A stretch of 64,000 bases of DNA. Source: Mesostigma viride (lineage: Eukaryota > Streptophyta > Mesostigmatophyceae > Mesostigmatales > Mesostigmataceae). The translations under genes and the position numbers were made by a program. The stretch is from assembly GCA_009746045.1 (NCBI GenBank), contig RPFO01000406.1:489501-553500 (forward strand), written 5' to 3'. This document shows, in pieces, positions 21,450-32,340 of the stretch (position 1 is its first letter; every line of letters begins with the position of its first letter). The notes under the pieces were generated by a model, which saw only the letters and a list, made by a program, of their open reading frames with translations, did not search any database and had not been told where the DNA came from.

Positions 21450-23305
21450 CTTATTTCATGTAGCTTAACAAGGAAAATGGGGCCGCACTCGTGGAAACTT
21501 CAACGGGTTACGACGCAGCTTGTAGCTTGCTTCTGAGCTGGAGTAATCATTGATTTAGCTAACGTGATGCATGCGTCAGCAGCGGATGCGATCACATATG
21601 AACACAAACAAGAAACCGCCGTCGCCGTTATTTATGTAGGTCTGGTAACAACTTGTAAAAAAGCGAGCATGGCACATTGTTTTTTAGCTGGTCTGATGCC
21701 ACAGCTTGGACGCTGCACTACTCTAGTGGTCGAAATCACTTTGCGACAAGTACTTTTCGAATCGACCTCATGAACTTGGTTGCAGGGGTCATATTATGGG
21801 GGGGTCTTTTAGGGTTTGTTTACTTTGGATGCCTACCCAGTGACTTGGGGAAGCCCAATGCTGTGGCTTGCCTTCCCTTTGTGTAAGTACAGAATGGGTT
21901 CACTGCTCTCCACATGGCTGCTTTCAAGGGCCACCTGGAGCTGGTCAAGTACCTGGTGGCGGACAAGGGGATGAGCGCGGATGCCAAGACCAAGGTAAGT
22001 GCATGGGCTTGGGGAAGGTTTGGTAGCAACTGCATGTGCGGTCGGTATGAACGGATTGGTGTGTTGTCAGCGCTTCAACAACCAACCTGTGACCGTGGTT
22101 TATTAATTCACTTGCGTGCCTCTGTTCGGGGAGTCACGTGGTAGGGGTGTGTGGGTGTGTGGGGGGTTTAAAATGTCTTCAAGAGTTTGGTCGTTTTATT
22201 CCTGATTGATGCACAAAAAGAAAGGGCAGGGACCGCCGCCTTTTCTAGTTGCCATTATAGTGTGTTGCTACCCTGATACGTCCCCCAACGTTAAGTAATT
22301 CTTAATGCTGACATCAACCGACTGCCAAACATGCGATAGAATTTGACTTCCCGGCACATTTCCAAGCTGAGAGAAACCTGACATATTATAATGGGCAGAA
22401 AATGAATAATGAATGGTAGTGTGCGGGGCATGGCTCATGAAATGTCGTTAAGATCTTGCTTGATTCATTGTCGCACGAGAATGGGGCAGCTTGCCCGTTG
22501 TAGTCTGTCGTGAAATGAGCAAGACCCTATTTATAATGAGATGTATTGGTTATTTAAAAGATGGTCTGTGCCAACAAGGTTTAATAGTCCTATTTTGCAA
22601 TTGGTACGTGCACAATGTATGCTAGCATATGGCCTTTTACACTAAACGCCATTCGGTCTTACTACGCACATTGTTATGAAGGAGGACCTGGTAAACATCC
22701 AAGGGCCTATTCCATGGTCTGCTGACCCATGTTTGGCACTTTTAGACTCCGGACCAAAACATTAGTACTCAAACTGTAAACCACATAGTAGTATTCAATT
22801 ACCCTCAACCAAAATGCCAGGCGAATCTCTACTTCAAGGGCTTTCAGAATATGCAATAACAAACATCATGGGCTCTTCAAGGCATTGGGATCATGGCTCC
22901 AGTCAGTGATGGCCAAAGGACGACCTTTTTCCCAATAAACTCTCTCCCCCCCCTAACTGGCCAGGGAGGGTCAGGAACCTCAATATTGGCCTTGGACAAT
23001 GCATATGAGTTGGATAGCCTACAGGTGCCTTCCTGGGCCACATCGTGTAGGCCTGCTTGACTGCCCATCAGGCTGTGCTCATTTACCTGTGTGCCTTGCG
23101 CACCTGTAAACAGCCGTCTGTGCCAAGCTAGGACGCAACACGTTTATGCATTATAACACACTACAACAGTCTACTGCCTGAAGTTGTGCAATACGGCTGC
23201 AAAAAAAGCAGCCAGCGAATTCATGCAAAAACATGGCCAAACTACGTCTTCTTCCATTAGTTGTCAACAAAATGCATTTCGAACAAAAATACCTTCTAAG
23301 ATAAA
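21450..23305. repeat. Dispersed unit copy 1 with solo ankyrin exon
   Basis: From ACTTATTTCATGTAGC onward this matches the units at 30.5, 43.3, 51.4, 54.1 and 59.4 kb. It contains one open ankyrin exon, 21893-21994 (NGFTALHMAAFKGHLELVKY, then LVADKGMSADAKTK). It continues through the GTGTTGCTACCCTGATACG and GAAGGAGGACCTGGTAAA landmarks to TTCTAAGATAAATC, where the minus-strand YR element begins. Confidence 0.75.
21893..21994 (+). CDS. Solo ankyrin exon ('VADKGMSADAK' class)
   Basis: One open 34-codon phase-0 exon follows TGTAAGTACAG and precedes GTAAGT. The V-A-D-K-G-M-S-A-D-A-K ending is specific to the dispersed units and absent from the array, so these exons spread as part of the unit. Confidence 0.6.
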
Positions 23306-23451
23306 TCCTATTCTATTAACCGTGGAACTCCAGGGTAACCAGACTCTTTATTAAAACAATGAGTGGAGCACATACAAAAGGCAGGCCACATCCCGGCCGC
23401 CGATGCTCATGGAAACACTTATTGCTTGGCAAAGCCTAGCCTTACCCCCAA

Positions 23452-23909
23452 ACACGCAAGGAGGGTGGGCGGGAAAAGAAAAGAGGCCGGCCTTGGCTAG
23501 GTAGGTTTGTTTTTGTCCTTTTTTGCGTGTCATGCGGCCTTGGCCCAGACGGCATTTTGTCGCCACGCAAATGTTGCATCTGAACAAATGACGCAATGTG
23601 GCATTCTAATTGCCGGCAGCTTACGTAAGGCTGCCGGGGCTATTAGGTCACATATTGCGTGAGAAAAAGAATCTAGATCTTGTTAATCACTACGCCATTA
23701 GCCAAGAAACCTAGACAGTGGCAGGTTTATATCTCAACGTAGCTCCTGCCACCTGGCCAAGAAAGACTGGCCAAACCTTTGGCCACGACTGATCCGGATC
23801 CGGCCGCACCGGCCTCAAAAGGTATGTCAGGTGAACCCTATAACCTAGCTATAGCGGCTACCCTTCCATCTCACTATAAAGAAACTATGTTCAGAGAACC
23901 ACGATTCTA
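23452..23909. repeat. A2 repeat of family 1
   Basis: It matches A1 at 28362-28799, starting near GAAAAGAAAAGAGGCCG and ending at GTTCAGAGAACCACGATT. It lies between the two B repeats. Confidence 0.8.
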
Positions 23910-23910
23910 T

Positions 23911-24042
23911 TAACCGTGGAACTCCAGGGTAACCAGACTCTTTATTAAAACAATGAGTGGAGCACATACAAAAGGCAGGCCACATCCCGGCCGCCGATGC
24001 TCATGGGAACACTTATTGCTTGGCAAAGGCTAGCCTTACCCT
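23911..24042. repeat. B1 repeat of family 1 (with likely poly(A) signal)
   Basis: It matches B2 at about 23312-23444 (ATTAACCGTGGAACTCCAGG to CTAGCCTTACCC). On the minus strand it contains an AATAAA hexamer (TTTATT at about 23940-23945), a plausible polyadenylation signal for the element transcript. Confidence 0.75.
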
Positions 24043-24113
24043 TATATCCCTCCCTGGCGATCCATGCCAGGGGCAAAGAACCTAGCATAATGACAGAGAA
24101 ATGAACAACCAAA

Positions 24114-25217
24114 CTAGGTGGAGGGCAATTTCAAAATAGCCCGCCAGGCCCGAGGGGGGCAGGCGGCCATGGCCCGAAGAATAACCTCAGGCAGCTCCAC
24201 CTCCAAACTGCGGTGCAAGCCCACATAATGGGCAACCGTGGAGCTGCTAAGCCAGCGCCCCCGGCCCTGGATGTCCCCCATGCTGCGACCCGCGAGGAAA
24301 TCGTGAGTGGCACCTCCATGCCGCAGCCCGTGAATGGTGAAAATCTGGGCGACCCCCAAGGCCTGACTCGCAGCCTGCCAAATGCGCCGGAATTGCGGGT
24401 AGGTGAAAGGGAACACGGCCTCCCAAGCGTGCTTACCCGCGATGCAGTGACGGAGGATGGTTTCAGACATCACATCTTCTACCACCACTGACTGAGTCTT
24501 GCCCTTAGAGGTCTTGGTAGACCTCAGCAGTAGGGCGCCCCGTTGAGCCGGCCCAAGCCGAACGTCAGGCTGGAGGCGCACATGGCCAACACGGAGGTTC
24601 AGCGCCTCCGAGATTCGCAGGTAATGGCGGAACACGATGACAACCAGCAGGCCCGCAAGGCGCTGACCTTGCATGACCATCGTGCTGGCAAGTGCAAACG
24701 CCGCCTCCCATGGAATGGGAGGAGGGGCACGGGGGGGCACAAGTGTTTTCCACCCAGCGAGGACGCCACGGGCCAAGTCCCACCGCTTCACCATACCGGG
24801 ATAATAAAGTTGCAACCCCATCAAGGCATTGACACACACTTGGCGGCTGTACCCCCGAAAATGAGCCCAGGCGACATACGCACAAAATGTCTCCTCAAGG
24901 GTGTCAGCTCGTGACGATGACCCGTCCGCCCGCCCACCAGCCTCCCACCAAGTCAAGAGGGAATCAAGACCACGACGGTAGGCCAGCAAAGTAGCCGGCT
25001 TTACTTTCCCCTCTAGCAATGGAAGGTAGCTAACAGGTGCAGGGGGCCCCGGGTTAGGATGGATGCCTTCCGCGGTCAGGTCGCGCACCCAGCCTGCCAA
25101 GAAAGTCGCCATGGATTGGCCGCGAGAAACGCCATCGGCTGGTTGAAGTGCACTCGGCGTCCACACCCACTGGGAACGACTCCCGTGGCGAGGGTCAGCG
25201 CGCACAAGCGGCGGCAC
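24114..25217 (-). CDS. Tyrosine recombinase of family 1, with RNase H end
   Basis: This 367-codon frame starts in the end of RNase H (a QPADGVSRG motif). It continues through the linker GIHPNPGPP and an N-terminal core-binding-like region. The catalytic part follows: the first arginine in YLRISEALNL, the second box HGLRHGGATH (H-x-x-R), and the nucleophile tyrosine in AHYVGLHRSL. All R-H-R-Y residues are present. It would join the circular cDNA to the genome by recombination. RNase H motifs precede it without a stop, so it was probably one polyprotein with RT/RNase H. A frameshift near 25155-25190 now separates the two. Confidence 0.85.
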   Translation of the reverse strand: MPPLVRADPRHGSRSQWVWTPSALQPADGVSRGQSMATFLAGWVRDLTAEGIHPNPGPPAPVSYLPLLEGKVKPATLLAYRRGLDSLLTWWEAGGRADGSSSRADTLEETFCAYVAWAHFRGYSRQVCVNALMGLQLYYPGMVKRWDLARGVLAGWKTLVPPRAPPPIPWEAAFALASTMVMQGQRLAGLLVVIVFRHYLRISEALNLRVGHVRLQPDVRLGPAQRGALLLRSTKTSKGKTQSVVVEDVMSETILRHCIAGKHAWEAVFPFTYPQFRRIWQAASQALGVAQIFTIHGLRHGGATHDFLAGRSMGDIQGRGRWLSSSTVAHYVGLHRSLEVELPEVILRAMAACPPRAWRAILKLPST

Positions 25218-27200
25218 TGCTTGTTGAGCTTGTGGGATGAGGACCGCCCCTTAGCCAAGCAGCCCAACGCCGCGGTGGAGTCCACCAACCTCACCACCCG
25301 CTTGCCTCGGTTTGCCAAGCTGCGCGCACTCCTCTCCACGCCCTTCACTGCAGCCCGCACCTCCTTCTCGTTGATGTGCATCCCCGGATCCCGCCAACGA
25401 CTCCGGACCCCAACCCGCCATTGCTGGCTAGTGATTGCTTGTTGCGCCCGCGCGCTCAGTGGCCTAGGGCCAGCGTAGGCCACCTCACTTGGTATGAGCA
25501 AAGTCGGGTACCCCCGCACCTCTCGTGCCCTCGCCAGCTCCGTCACATCGCCCGGCTCCATGGTTGCGTACACGACACCTTGCCCGTAGGTGGACGCGTC
25601 AGATGCAACCACCTCACGGGCCAAAGGTGCGCTTCGGTCAACCCTTAGCATGGGAGCCAAGGCCAGGGCACACTCTAACTCCTCCCGCACCCCGGCCCAC
25701 AGCACCCAGGATCGCTGCCCCCACCCTTGCAGGCTGATGAATTTGAAACATTGCTGCCAAATGGACAAGCAGCTGCGGCTTAACATCTGCAGCCACAACC
25801 ACCGCCCCAAGACGGCAGCCAGCCCCTCGGCCGTAGCTCGGCCTCGAGTGAGTATAGCCTGCGTGTGGGCGATCACAAGGTTGAGCTGCTTGACCGTTGG
25901 TTCCAGCACGCCGTTCCGTCGGTGCACCACCCCTAGGGCTTCTAGCTCGTCCCCTTCCAGGCTCGCCATCTTAGTCTTCTCCTTAGACGGCACAAGGTTG
26001 TTAGGGAGGTAGCCTTCCTCAATAGCGCGCGTGATGAGCTGGTTCACCGCCTCGCAGGTCCGCCCGTTGCTGGCCACCAAGTCATCAATGGTGATGGACA
26101 GCATGGGGGCAGGGGGGTTTTCCAGGTCAATCTGAAGCTCCCCGGCGCGCTCCTCCTTGTACTCGATGGCCAAGCGCAGTGGCTGGCCACACTCGTCGCG
26201 CACCAAGGTGAGCTCACCTGCGCTTGAGAGGTAGTTGACCTGGCGCCTCGGATCCAGGGCACCGGTCATGTAGAGCACCATCTCATGGATGGCCTCCCCC
26301 AGCGCCACCGCATGGGAATGTCCCATGGCCAGCACCTTGAGCACGGGCCACACCTTCCGCCTGGGCCCTGCCAGACCTACGCTAGTCGACCACACACTAG
26401 GAAGCCCTTGGTAGTCCCACCACCACTCGGGCACCTCGATGGAATAGTAGTATGACACGAGGTCGCTCTTGGCGCAGTAGCACCAGCCTTGATGTAGACC
26501 TCCACGAGGATGCCCAGGTGGGGTAGCAGGATCTTGGGGGGTCCACCCACAGCAGGTTGCCCAGCTTCCTGTTGACGATGAACCGAAGCTCACCCACCCC
26601 CTTGGCCACTCCAAAGCAGCCATCCACCCACTTGGGCCGCCTCTCCCGGAACGCCACCATGCCCACGCCCGCTGCCCGGCTCATGAGCTTGCCCCATTCA
26701 GCCATGGAGCATCCCCGGCTGGGCTTGGGCACATTCCAATACTTTGCGCTCGCCACGACCGCTGGCTTGATGCAGTTCTCTTCGCTGGCATATATCTCCC
26801 GCCAGCTCGGCCGCATAGCCAACAGGTCGAGCAGCCGTGCCTTCCCCGCCACCTCCGCCTTTGGTAGACTCACCGCGTCCGCGCGCAGTTGTTCATACTT
26901 ATTCTGCTTCCCATATATTGCATCAGCACCTTCTTGCTCCTGGCCTGTCGCAACGCCCCCTACGCGGCGACTGTGCCAGGTGCAGTGCCTCTTGACCCTC
27001 GCAAGGGCCTCCTCCCTCCCCTTAGAGCACGCCCCTCTAGGGTTAGGAGGAGGGTCTTGCCCCCCCCCCACAGCCAATTAAGCCAACGCACTACCTTGCA
27101 TTGCAGTGTGTACTCGCGGTGGCGGCGCGTGGCACGCTGTCGCCGGCGTGCCGATCTCACCCTGCCCCACGCGGTGTACGCTGGCCTAAGTGGGTATGGC
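25076..27200 (-). pseudogene. Reverse transcriptase/RNase H of family 1 (frameshifted)
   Basis: The RT region spans several frames on the minus strand. An upstream piece near 27200-27080 reads VVRWLNWLW up to a G-run. The 27077-26397 frame holds the finger region with VGELRFIVNRKLGN. The 26623-25076 frame holds motif A (KSDLVSYYYSIEVPEWWWDY), motif C (ITIDDLV, an I-D-D box), then RNase H with VVASDASTYGQGVVY, HINEKEVRAA and RLVDSTAALG. The RNase H catalytic D-E-D pattern is kept. The end of RNase H lies in the recombinase frame. At least two or three frameshifts are needed, one at a homopolymer at 27061-27069. Confidence 0.8.
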
Positions 27201-27231
27201 AGCGGGAAAAGGGAGCGGTCCCGCTGGGATT

Positions 27232-28277
27232 CTATTTCCCTACTTGTTGAGCCTTGCTGAGCTTGTCCAAGAGGATGGCAGTTTGGAGAGCTGCCTTGAC
27301 AGCCGGGGTGGCTGACAGTGCAGCCTCCTCCCCCAATGGCAGGAGGTGGCTGGCCACCTTCCACCCCCCCCTCCTTGCCCCTCCACCTGCAGCAAGGCCG
27401 CCACCACCCTCATTAGGTACTCCATGCCCACAAGCTCCCCGGCTGCTGAGCCCAGCTCCTTGAGAAGGGTGTCCATGGCCAATGCAATGTTCATGACAAT
27501 TTTCCTGTTCTCCATGTTCCGCCAATTTCCAGGCTTTACCGTCATGACCCACGACCGGATTCCCATCCCATTGTCGCTGGCGTCCTCCAACACCTCCGGC
27601 AGCACCCGCTCCAAAATCCGATATTTCACGCTCTTGGTTCGGCTCGGCAGCACCACCCCTTTCGAGGCCTTGAAATGGCTTCCCGCCCCCTCCATTCCTC
27701 CCAGCGCTGCCTTCAAACCTTGCATGAATTTCTCGGCTGCGACCTCCCCCTCCTCGTCCTCCTCGTCGTCCTGATTTTCGGTTTCCGGAGGTGCCCCAAC
27801 GAATGTCGCCAACCTCGCCCTCATTTCCTTTCCGACAGCCCCCCCACCTGCCGAAACCTTGGCCGCGCCTTTCGGCTTGGCCATTTTTCGTTGCGCAGGT
27901 GTCGTTGGTGGCAGCGCCTCCTCGTCCGCCGCGAGATCTGCCACGGCCAGCAGTTTTGCCACCAACGTTCCGTTTGGGTCACGTGCGTCCAACACGTCGG
28001 CAACATCAATGTGATCGGCCAGCAACTGCACGACAGACTTCAGCTGGCTCGAGCTCCACGAGCTGGCGTCCGTCACCCAGTCCTCAGCACCGAAGACCTG
28101 CTCGACTGCCCCCACCGCCTCTGCGTGGCTGATGCACTTGGCGAGCAGAATGGCGAGCTGCTTCTTTTTGGCGCTGAAGGCGACTGGCGCGTGACTGGCG
28201 GCAGCAGCCCGCGGTGTGGGCGTCCCGTCCTCCCCGCGCGCTGCCTGCCCTCCTGTAGCTTTGCGCCCCTTCGGCAT
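27232..28277 (-). pseudogene. Gag-like ORF1 of family 1
   Basis: The frame starts with an ATG at 28277 (MPKGRKATGGQAARGEDGTP) and runs about 300 codons. It then shifts frame near a C/G-run at about 27360-27372, and the natural end in the second frame is LLDKLSKAQQ...K with a stop at 27232. Order: basic N terminus, helical region (LAILLAKCISHAEAV), an acidic DDEEDEEGE stretch, then a conserved C-terminal half (VKYRILERVLPEVLED; MDTLLKELG). The C-terminal half aligns with the plus-strand element's ORF1 (LSKMLEAVLPGML; LDTMVTEFG), so both are nucleocapsid-like proteins of related elements. No zinc knuckle was seen. Confidence 0.65.
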
Positions 28278-28361
28278 TGCTGCTCAGGGCCAAAAATGGC
28301 TCCGACAGTACAGGTTCGTCAAACCAGAGGTTCGTTTCCCCTGGCTTGCTGGCGCCACCCT

Positions 28362-28799
28362 TGTGAAAAGAAAAGAGGCCGACCTTAGCTAGGTGAGTTT
28401 GTTTCTGTCCTTTTTTGCGTGTCATGCGGCCTTGGCCCAGACGGCATTTTGTGGCCACGCAAATGTTGCTTCTGAACAAATGACGCAATGTGGCGTTCTA
28501 ATTGCCGGCAGCTTACGTAGGGCTGCCGGGGCTATTAGGTTACATATTGCGTGAGAAAAAGAATCTAGATCTAGCTAATCACTACGCCATTAACAAACAA
28601 ACCTAGACAGTGGCAGGTTTATATCTCAACGTAGCCCCTGCCACCTGGCCAAGAAAAACTGGCCAGAGCTTTGGCCACGACTGATCCGGATCAGGCCGCA
28701 CCGGCCGCAAAAGGTATGTCGTGTGAACCCTATAACCTAGCTATAGCGGCTACCCTTCCATCTCACTATCAAGAAACTATGTTCAGAGAACCACGATTC
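28362..28799. repeat. A1 repeat of family 1 (5' end of element)
   Basis: It is near-identical to A2 at 23452-23909. On the minus strand it precedes ORF1 by about 85 bp, so promoter elements for the element probably lie here. Confidence 0.75.
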
Positions 28800-30040
28800 C
28801 CTATTGCGAGACTCGAGTCGGGGAGGGCGTCTTAGGGAGGCGATGCAACGCCAGACCTTTGTCGTTCTTTTTCGTCTCAGCACCTGCTGCGCGGCTCAGT
28901 CTATTATGGTGTCTTAAAACCTGTTTCCTTTTTTGACAGTTCCGGAATTGCGAAATGCTGGCTCTTTTGGGGGGGTTGCTTTTGGGGTAGTCACCGACTT
29001 CTGTCGCATTGTGACCAGCAAGCCCCTGCGGGGGTTTATATAGCCTAGCGCGGGCTGAGTCGCCATTTAAGATGTTGCGACACGCTCTTTCGATCACGGT
29101 GGTCATGAGATTAATCGGCGCAAGGGGGTTGGCGCCAGGGGGGGGTAACTGGGTGGAGGCTCCTTGCTTCCGCATGCGGATTGAGAAACCTTAAGGCTAC
29201 TGGTAACTGCTGCATTTGTGGCAGGGCTCCACTTATTGTATTGAATCAAATGCTGGTCTTCTTGGGAGCTTAGTGATCTTAATCCGTTTTCTCTGAATAT
29301 AGTTTAATTAATGCATGCAGGAAAGATAGGGCCGCTATGCCTTGGCCTGCATGTGGAAGGCTGTCTGAGACACGGGCTGACTGATCCGATCTGTACAAAG
29401 GGTTTCGTGTTTGCCTGAATTTTCCTTGGATAACCCGGTTTAAAGGTATAAGGGTCGGTGGCTTTTAATTAGTGGTCCTAGAAAATTAATTGTAGGTTTC
29501 ATACGACTTGCTTGCAAAGATTCGTATTTGGTTGCACCGGCTGAGATTAGTTGGGGACCTGTAGGGTCGGCTGGTTGCTTAACGAATCTTTGACTGCTTT
29601 GGTTTCTTTAGTGAGTTGTGATTAATTATTGTATAGAGGACTCGGACCGGCCCAAAGGGGTCGATGGGCGAGTTTTATGTTTGTCAGTCTTGGCAACCTT
29701 GTACAACTACCTGTACGGTTAACGCACTAGCCTGGGGGTGCGTGGCCACGTTGTTTGTAGTGGCGTTTTCAGCACTGTTCAGGCCGGCGTGTGACGCATG
29801 CCGGTGTTACTTAATTTAGAATGATGTCAGCTTGTGTGTCGGTGGACCATGCCTTAAGCAAGCTAGGGAGGCAGTGATCCGCAATTGTTTCTTCTCCCTC
29901 CCTCCCACCCTGGAGGCTTCTTGCTTCCGCACGCGGATTGAGAAACCTTAAAGCTAATGTTAACTGCTGCATTTGTGGCAGGGCTCCACTTATTGTATTC
30001 AATCAAATGCTGGTCTTCTTGGGAGCTTAGTGATCTTAAA
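28800..30040. repeat. Third repeat family, copy at 28.8-30.0 kb
   Basis: It begins CCCTATTGCGAGACTCGAG, immediately beyond the YR element, and matches 33440 onward. It has a first block (28800-29278), a second block of about 620 bp (29279-29900, starting TTTTCTCTGAATATAG) and a ~130-bp block (29905-30040) that repeats the end of the first block (TCTTGGGAGCTTAGTGATCT). This B-A-B order resembles the 3' end of a split-repeat element, but no coding sequence for it is present. Confidence 0.65.
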
Positions 30041-30470
30041 TAGGTAATCACTGCGTCATTATCAAGAAATCTAGAAAGTGGAAAGATAGTATCACATCGT
30101 AGCTCTCGCAAGGCTGGCTAGAAAACTGGCCAAATCTTTCCCACCACAGATCCGTGTCAGGCCACAGCGGCCTCAAAAGGATTGTCACATCAAACCTATA
30201 ACCTGGATAAAGTGGCAACCCTTCCACCACAGTTGAAAAGAACTGTGGTCAGATATCCATGATTCTAGGCACCGCGGAACTCCAGAGGAACCAGACTCGG
30301 TATCAAACAATGAGTGGAGCACATACAAAACGCAGGCCTCATCCTGGCCGCCGATTCTCATGGGAACAGTTAATGCTTGTCAAAAGGCTAGCCTTACCCT
30401 TACATCCTTCCCTGGCGGTCCATGCCAGGGTCAAAGAACCTATCCTTAGTGGAAAGAACGCTCAGCTTAA
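30041..30470 (-). repeat. Family 1 3'-end relic
   Basis: It matches the A2-B1 part of the minus-strand element, diverged: GTAATCACTGCGTCATTATC through GATTCTAGGCACCGCGGAAC to CCATGCCAGGGTCAAAGAAC. It has no coding sequence. The same relic recurs in each dispersed unit. Confidence 0.65.
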
Positions 30471-30950
30471 TTAAGCGTGGGCAATATACACTTTTGGGAT
30501 GTCTTAACTTATTTCATGTAGCTTGATAAGGAAAATGGGGCGGCACTCGTGGGAACTTCAACGGGTTACGGCGCATCTTGTAGCTTGCTTCTTAGCTGGA
30601 CTAAACATTTGTTTAACTAACGCGATGCATGCGCCAGCAGTGGACGCAATCACATACGAACACGAACAAGAAACCGCCGTCGCCGTTATTTATGTAGGTC
30701 TGGTGTCACCTTGTTAAAAGGCAAGCATGGCGGATTGATTTCAAGCTGGTCTGATGCCACAGCCTGGACGCTGCACCACCGTAGTGGTCGAAATCACTTT
30801 GCGACAAGTACTTTTCGAATCGACCTCATGAACTTGGTTGCAGGGTTCATAGTTTGGGGAGATCTCTTAAGGTTTGTTTACTTTGGATGCCTGCGCAGTG
30901 ACTTGGGGATGCCCAATGATGTTGCTTGCCTTCCCAATGTGCAAATGCAG

Positions 30951-31052
30951 GATGGGGTGACTGCTCTCCACATGGCTGCTGACGAGGGCCACCTGGAGGT
31001 GATCAAGTACCTGGTGGAGGACAAGGGTATGGCTCCCGACGCGCAGACCGAG
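30951..31052 (+). CDS. Solo ankyrin exon
   Basis: An open phase-0 exon (DGVTALHMAADEGHLEVIKY, then LVEDKGMAPDAQTE) follows GTGCAAATGCAG and precedes GTAAGC. Its VEDK ending resembles the array class, unlike the VADK exon 580 bp downstream. Confidence 0.6.
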
Positions 31053-31190
31053 GTAAGCGAATCGACATGATTTCGGCGACCATGTTATTGAGGCATGTTA
31101 ACTGGGTCTACTTCACTTTGTTTGGATGCCTGCGCAGTGACTTGGGGATGCCCAGGGCTGTGGCTTGCCTCATCCTTGGTGCAAATGAAG

Positions 31191-31621
31191 GCATTGGCGG
31201 TAGCCCGGTCTATCGTAGAACAAAAGCACATTTTGGCGAATTAATTATTTTCTGGCGTCAGGAGGATCAGTTTTTTACCCCTGCCGTCCAAATTTTGACA
31301 ACTCCAGGCATGCGAAAGGTCAGGTTCTAAGTGCTCTCATCGAGATCTGTCGATCCCGCTACTTAAACTTGAGAATGGACCCCCCAACCTCGAACTTGCT
31401 CTGTCTTGACTTGGGCCCATTTCATGCTAAGGGGCCATCACACAGCCATTTTCACCTGTCTTGTAGGCCAAGTATCGCTAAACTGAAAACGGATTTTCCG
31501 GTATCGAAGGTATGATCCAGAATCCTCTCAAGGAGATCTGTTGATTGCGCTACTCAAAATAAAAATCAGATGTGATCTATGAGACCCAGTCTACGATGGT
31601 AGACCGGGCTACCGCCAATGC
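31191..31621. mobile_element. MITE-like element with terminal inverted repeats
   Basis: It begins GCATTGGCGGTAGCCCGGTC and ends with the reverse complement, with the inverted repeat extending about 26-30 bp to TCGTAGA. It is 431 bp with no coding capacity. Internally a ~35-bp motif around GAGATCTGT.GAT..CGCTAC occurs twice in direct orientation (about 31341 and 31532). It sits 12 bp before exon 31634 and has split the polypyrimidine/acceptor region, leaving TTTCAAATACAG intact. No unambiguous target duplication was found. Confidence 0.75.
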
Positions 31622-31633
31622 TTTCAAATACAG

Positions 31634-31735
31634 AATGGGTGGACTGCTCTCCACAAGGCTGCTGAAAAGGGCCACCTGGTGCTGGTCAAGTACCTGGTGG
31701 CGGACAAGGGGATGAGCGTGGATGCCAAGGACAAC
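31634..31735 (+). CDS. Solo ankyrin exon next to a MITE
   Basis: An open phase-0 exon (NGWTALHKAAEKGHLVLVKY, then LVADKGMSVDAKDN) follows TTTCAAATACAG and precedes GTGAGT. The only upstream intron sequence left is the 12 nt between the MITE and the exon, so splicing may be altered. Confidence 0.6.
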
Positions 31736-32340
31736 GTGAGTGCAGGGACTTGGGGAAGGTTGGGTGGCAACTGCATCTGCGGTCGGTATGAACGGGCTCC
31801 GCTGCATGAAGGGACATTGGCACGGTCCCAAGTGCTATATAATAGAATGATTTCAACTGGAATGGACCTGGGGCACACCCGGGGATACTCGTGGGGAGTA
31901 AATAAGGGCTTGGAAATAGTCTTAGGGCCGCGGGATAGTCACCCTCAAGTCAGTAGGTCAGTACGGAATGATAGAGATGGTGTATTGTCAGCGCTTCAAC
32001 AACCAACCTGTGACCTTGTTTTATTAATTCACTTGCGTGTCTCTGTTCGGGGAGTCACGTGGAGGGGGTGGGGGGGCGGGGGGTCAAAATATCTTAAAGA
32101 GTTTGTTCCTTATATTCCTGATTGATGCACGAAAAGAAAGGGCAGGGACCGCCCGCCTTTTCTTGTTGCCATTATAGTGTGTTGCTACCCTGATACGTTC
32201 CCCAACGTGTATTTCCCCAACGTGAAAACATTCGTAATGCTGACATCAACTGACTGCCAAACATGCGATAGAATTTCACTTCCCGGCACTTTTCCAAGCT
32301 GAGAGAAACCTGACGTATTATAATTGGCAGAAAATGAATC

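Larger units (their letters stand above)
23306..28799 (-). mobile_element. YR retroelement, family 1 (Ngaro/PAT-like)
   Basis: This ~5.5-kb element reads on the minus strand as A1 (28362-28799), gag-like, RT/RNase H, tyrosine recombinase, B1 (23911-24042), A2 (about 23452-23909), B2 (about 23312-23444). A copies are about 440 bp and B copies about 133 bp, and both pairs are very similar. This split direct repeat layout is diagnostic of PAT/Ngaro-type tyrosine-recombinase retrotransposons, which integrate as circles without a target duplication. The element sits in unit sequence on the left and in a third-family repeat on the right. Frameshifts in ORF1, ORF2 and at the RNase H/YR junction suggest it is inactive, though homopolymer errors could explain some. 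Confidence 0.8.
30471..32340. repeat. Dispersed unit copy 2 with two ankyrin exons
   Basis: This carries unit sequence from TTAATTAAGCGTGGGCAATA. Unlike other copies it has two ankyrin exons, at 30951-31052 and 31634-31735, with a 431-bp MITE-like insertion between them. After the second exon come the GGTCGGTATGAACGG and GGGGATACTCG landmarks and the GTGTTGCTACCCTGATACG segment. It ends where third-family repeat sequence begins (about 32340). Confidence 0.7.

Noticed and set aside
22160-23300. Independent genes in unit right halves
   Set aside because: Open frames here are short, differ between copies and carry stops; the sequence behaves as non-coding repeat.
27675-28388. 237-codon plus-strand frame
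   Set aside because: Antisense to family 1 ORF1, with no motif.
23306-28799. LTR retrotransposon
   Set aside because: There is no integrase or protease and no pair of simple LTRs. A tyrosine recombinase and split A/B repeats are present instead.
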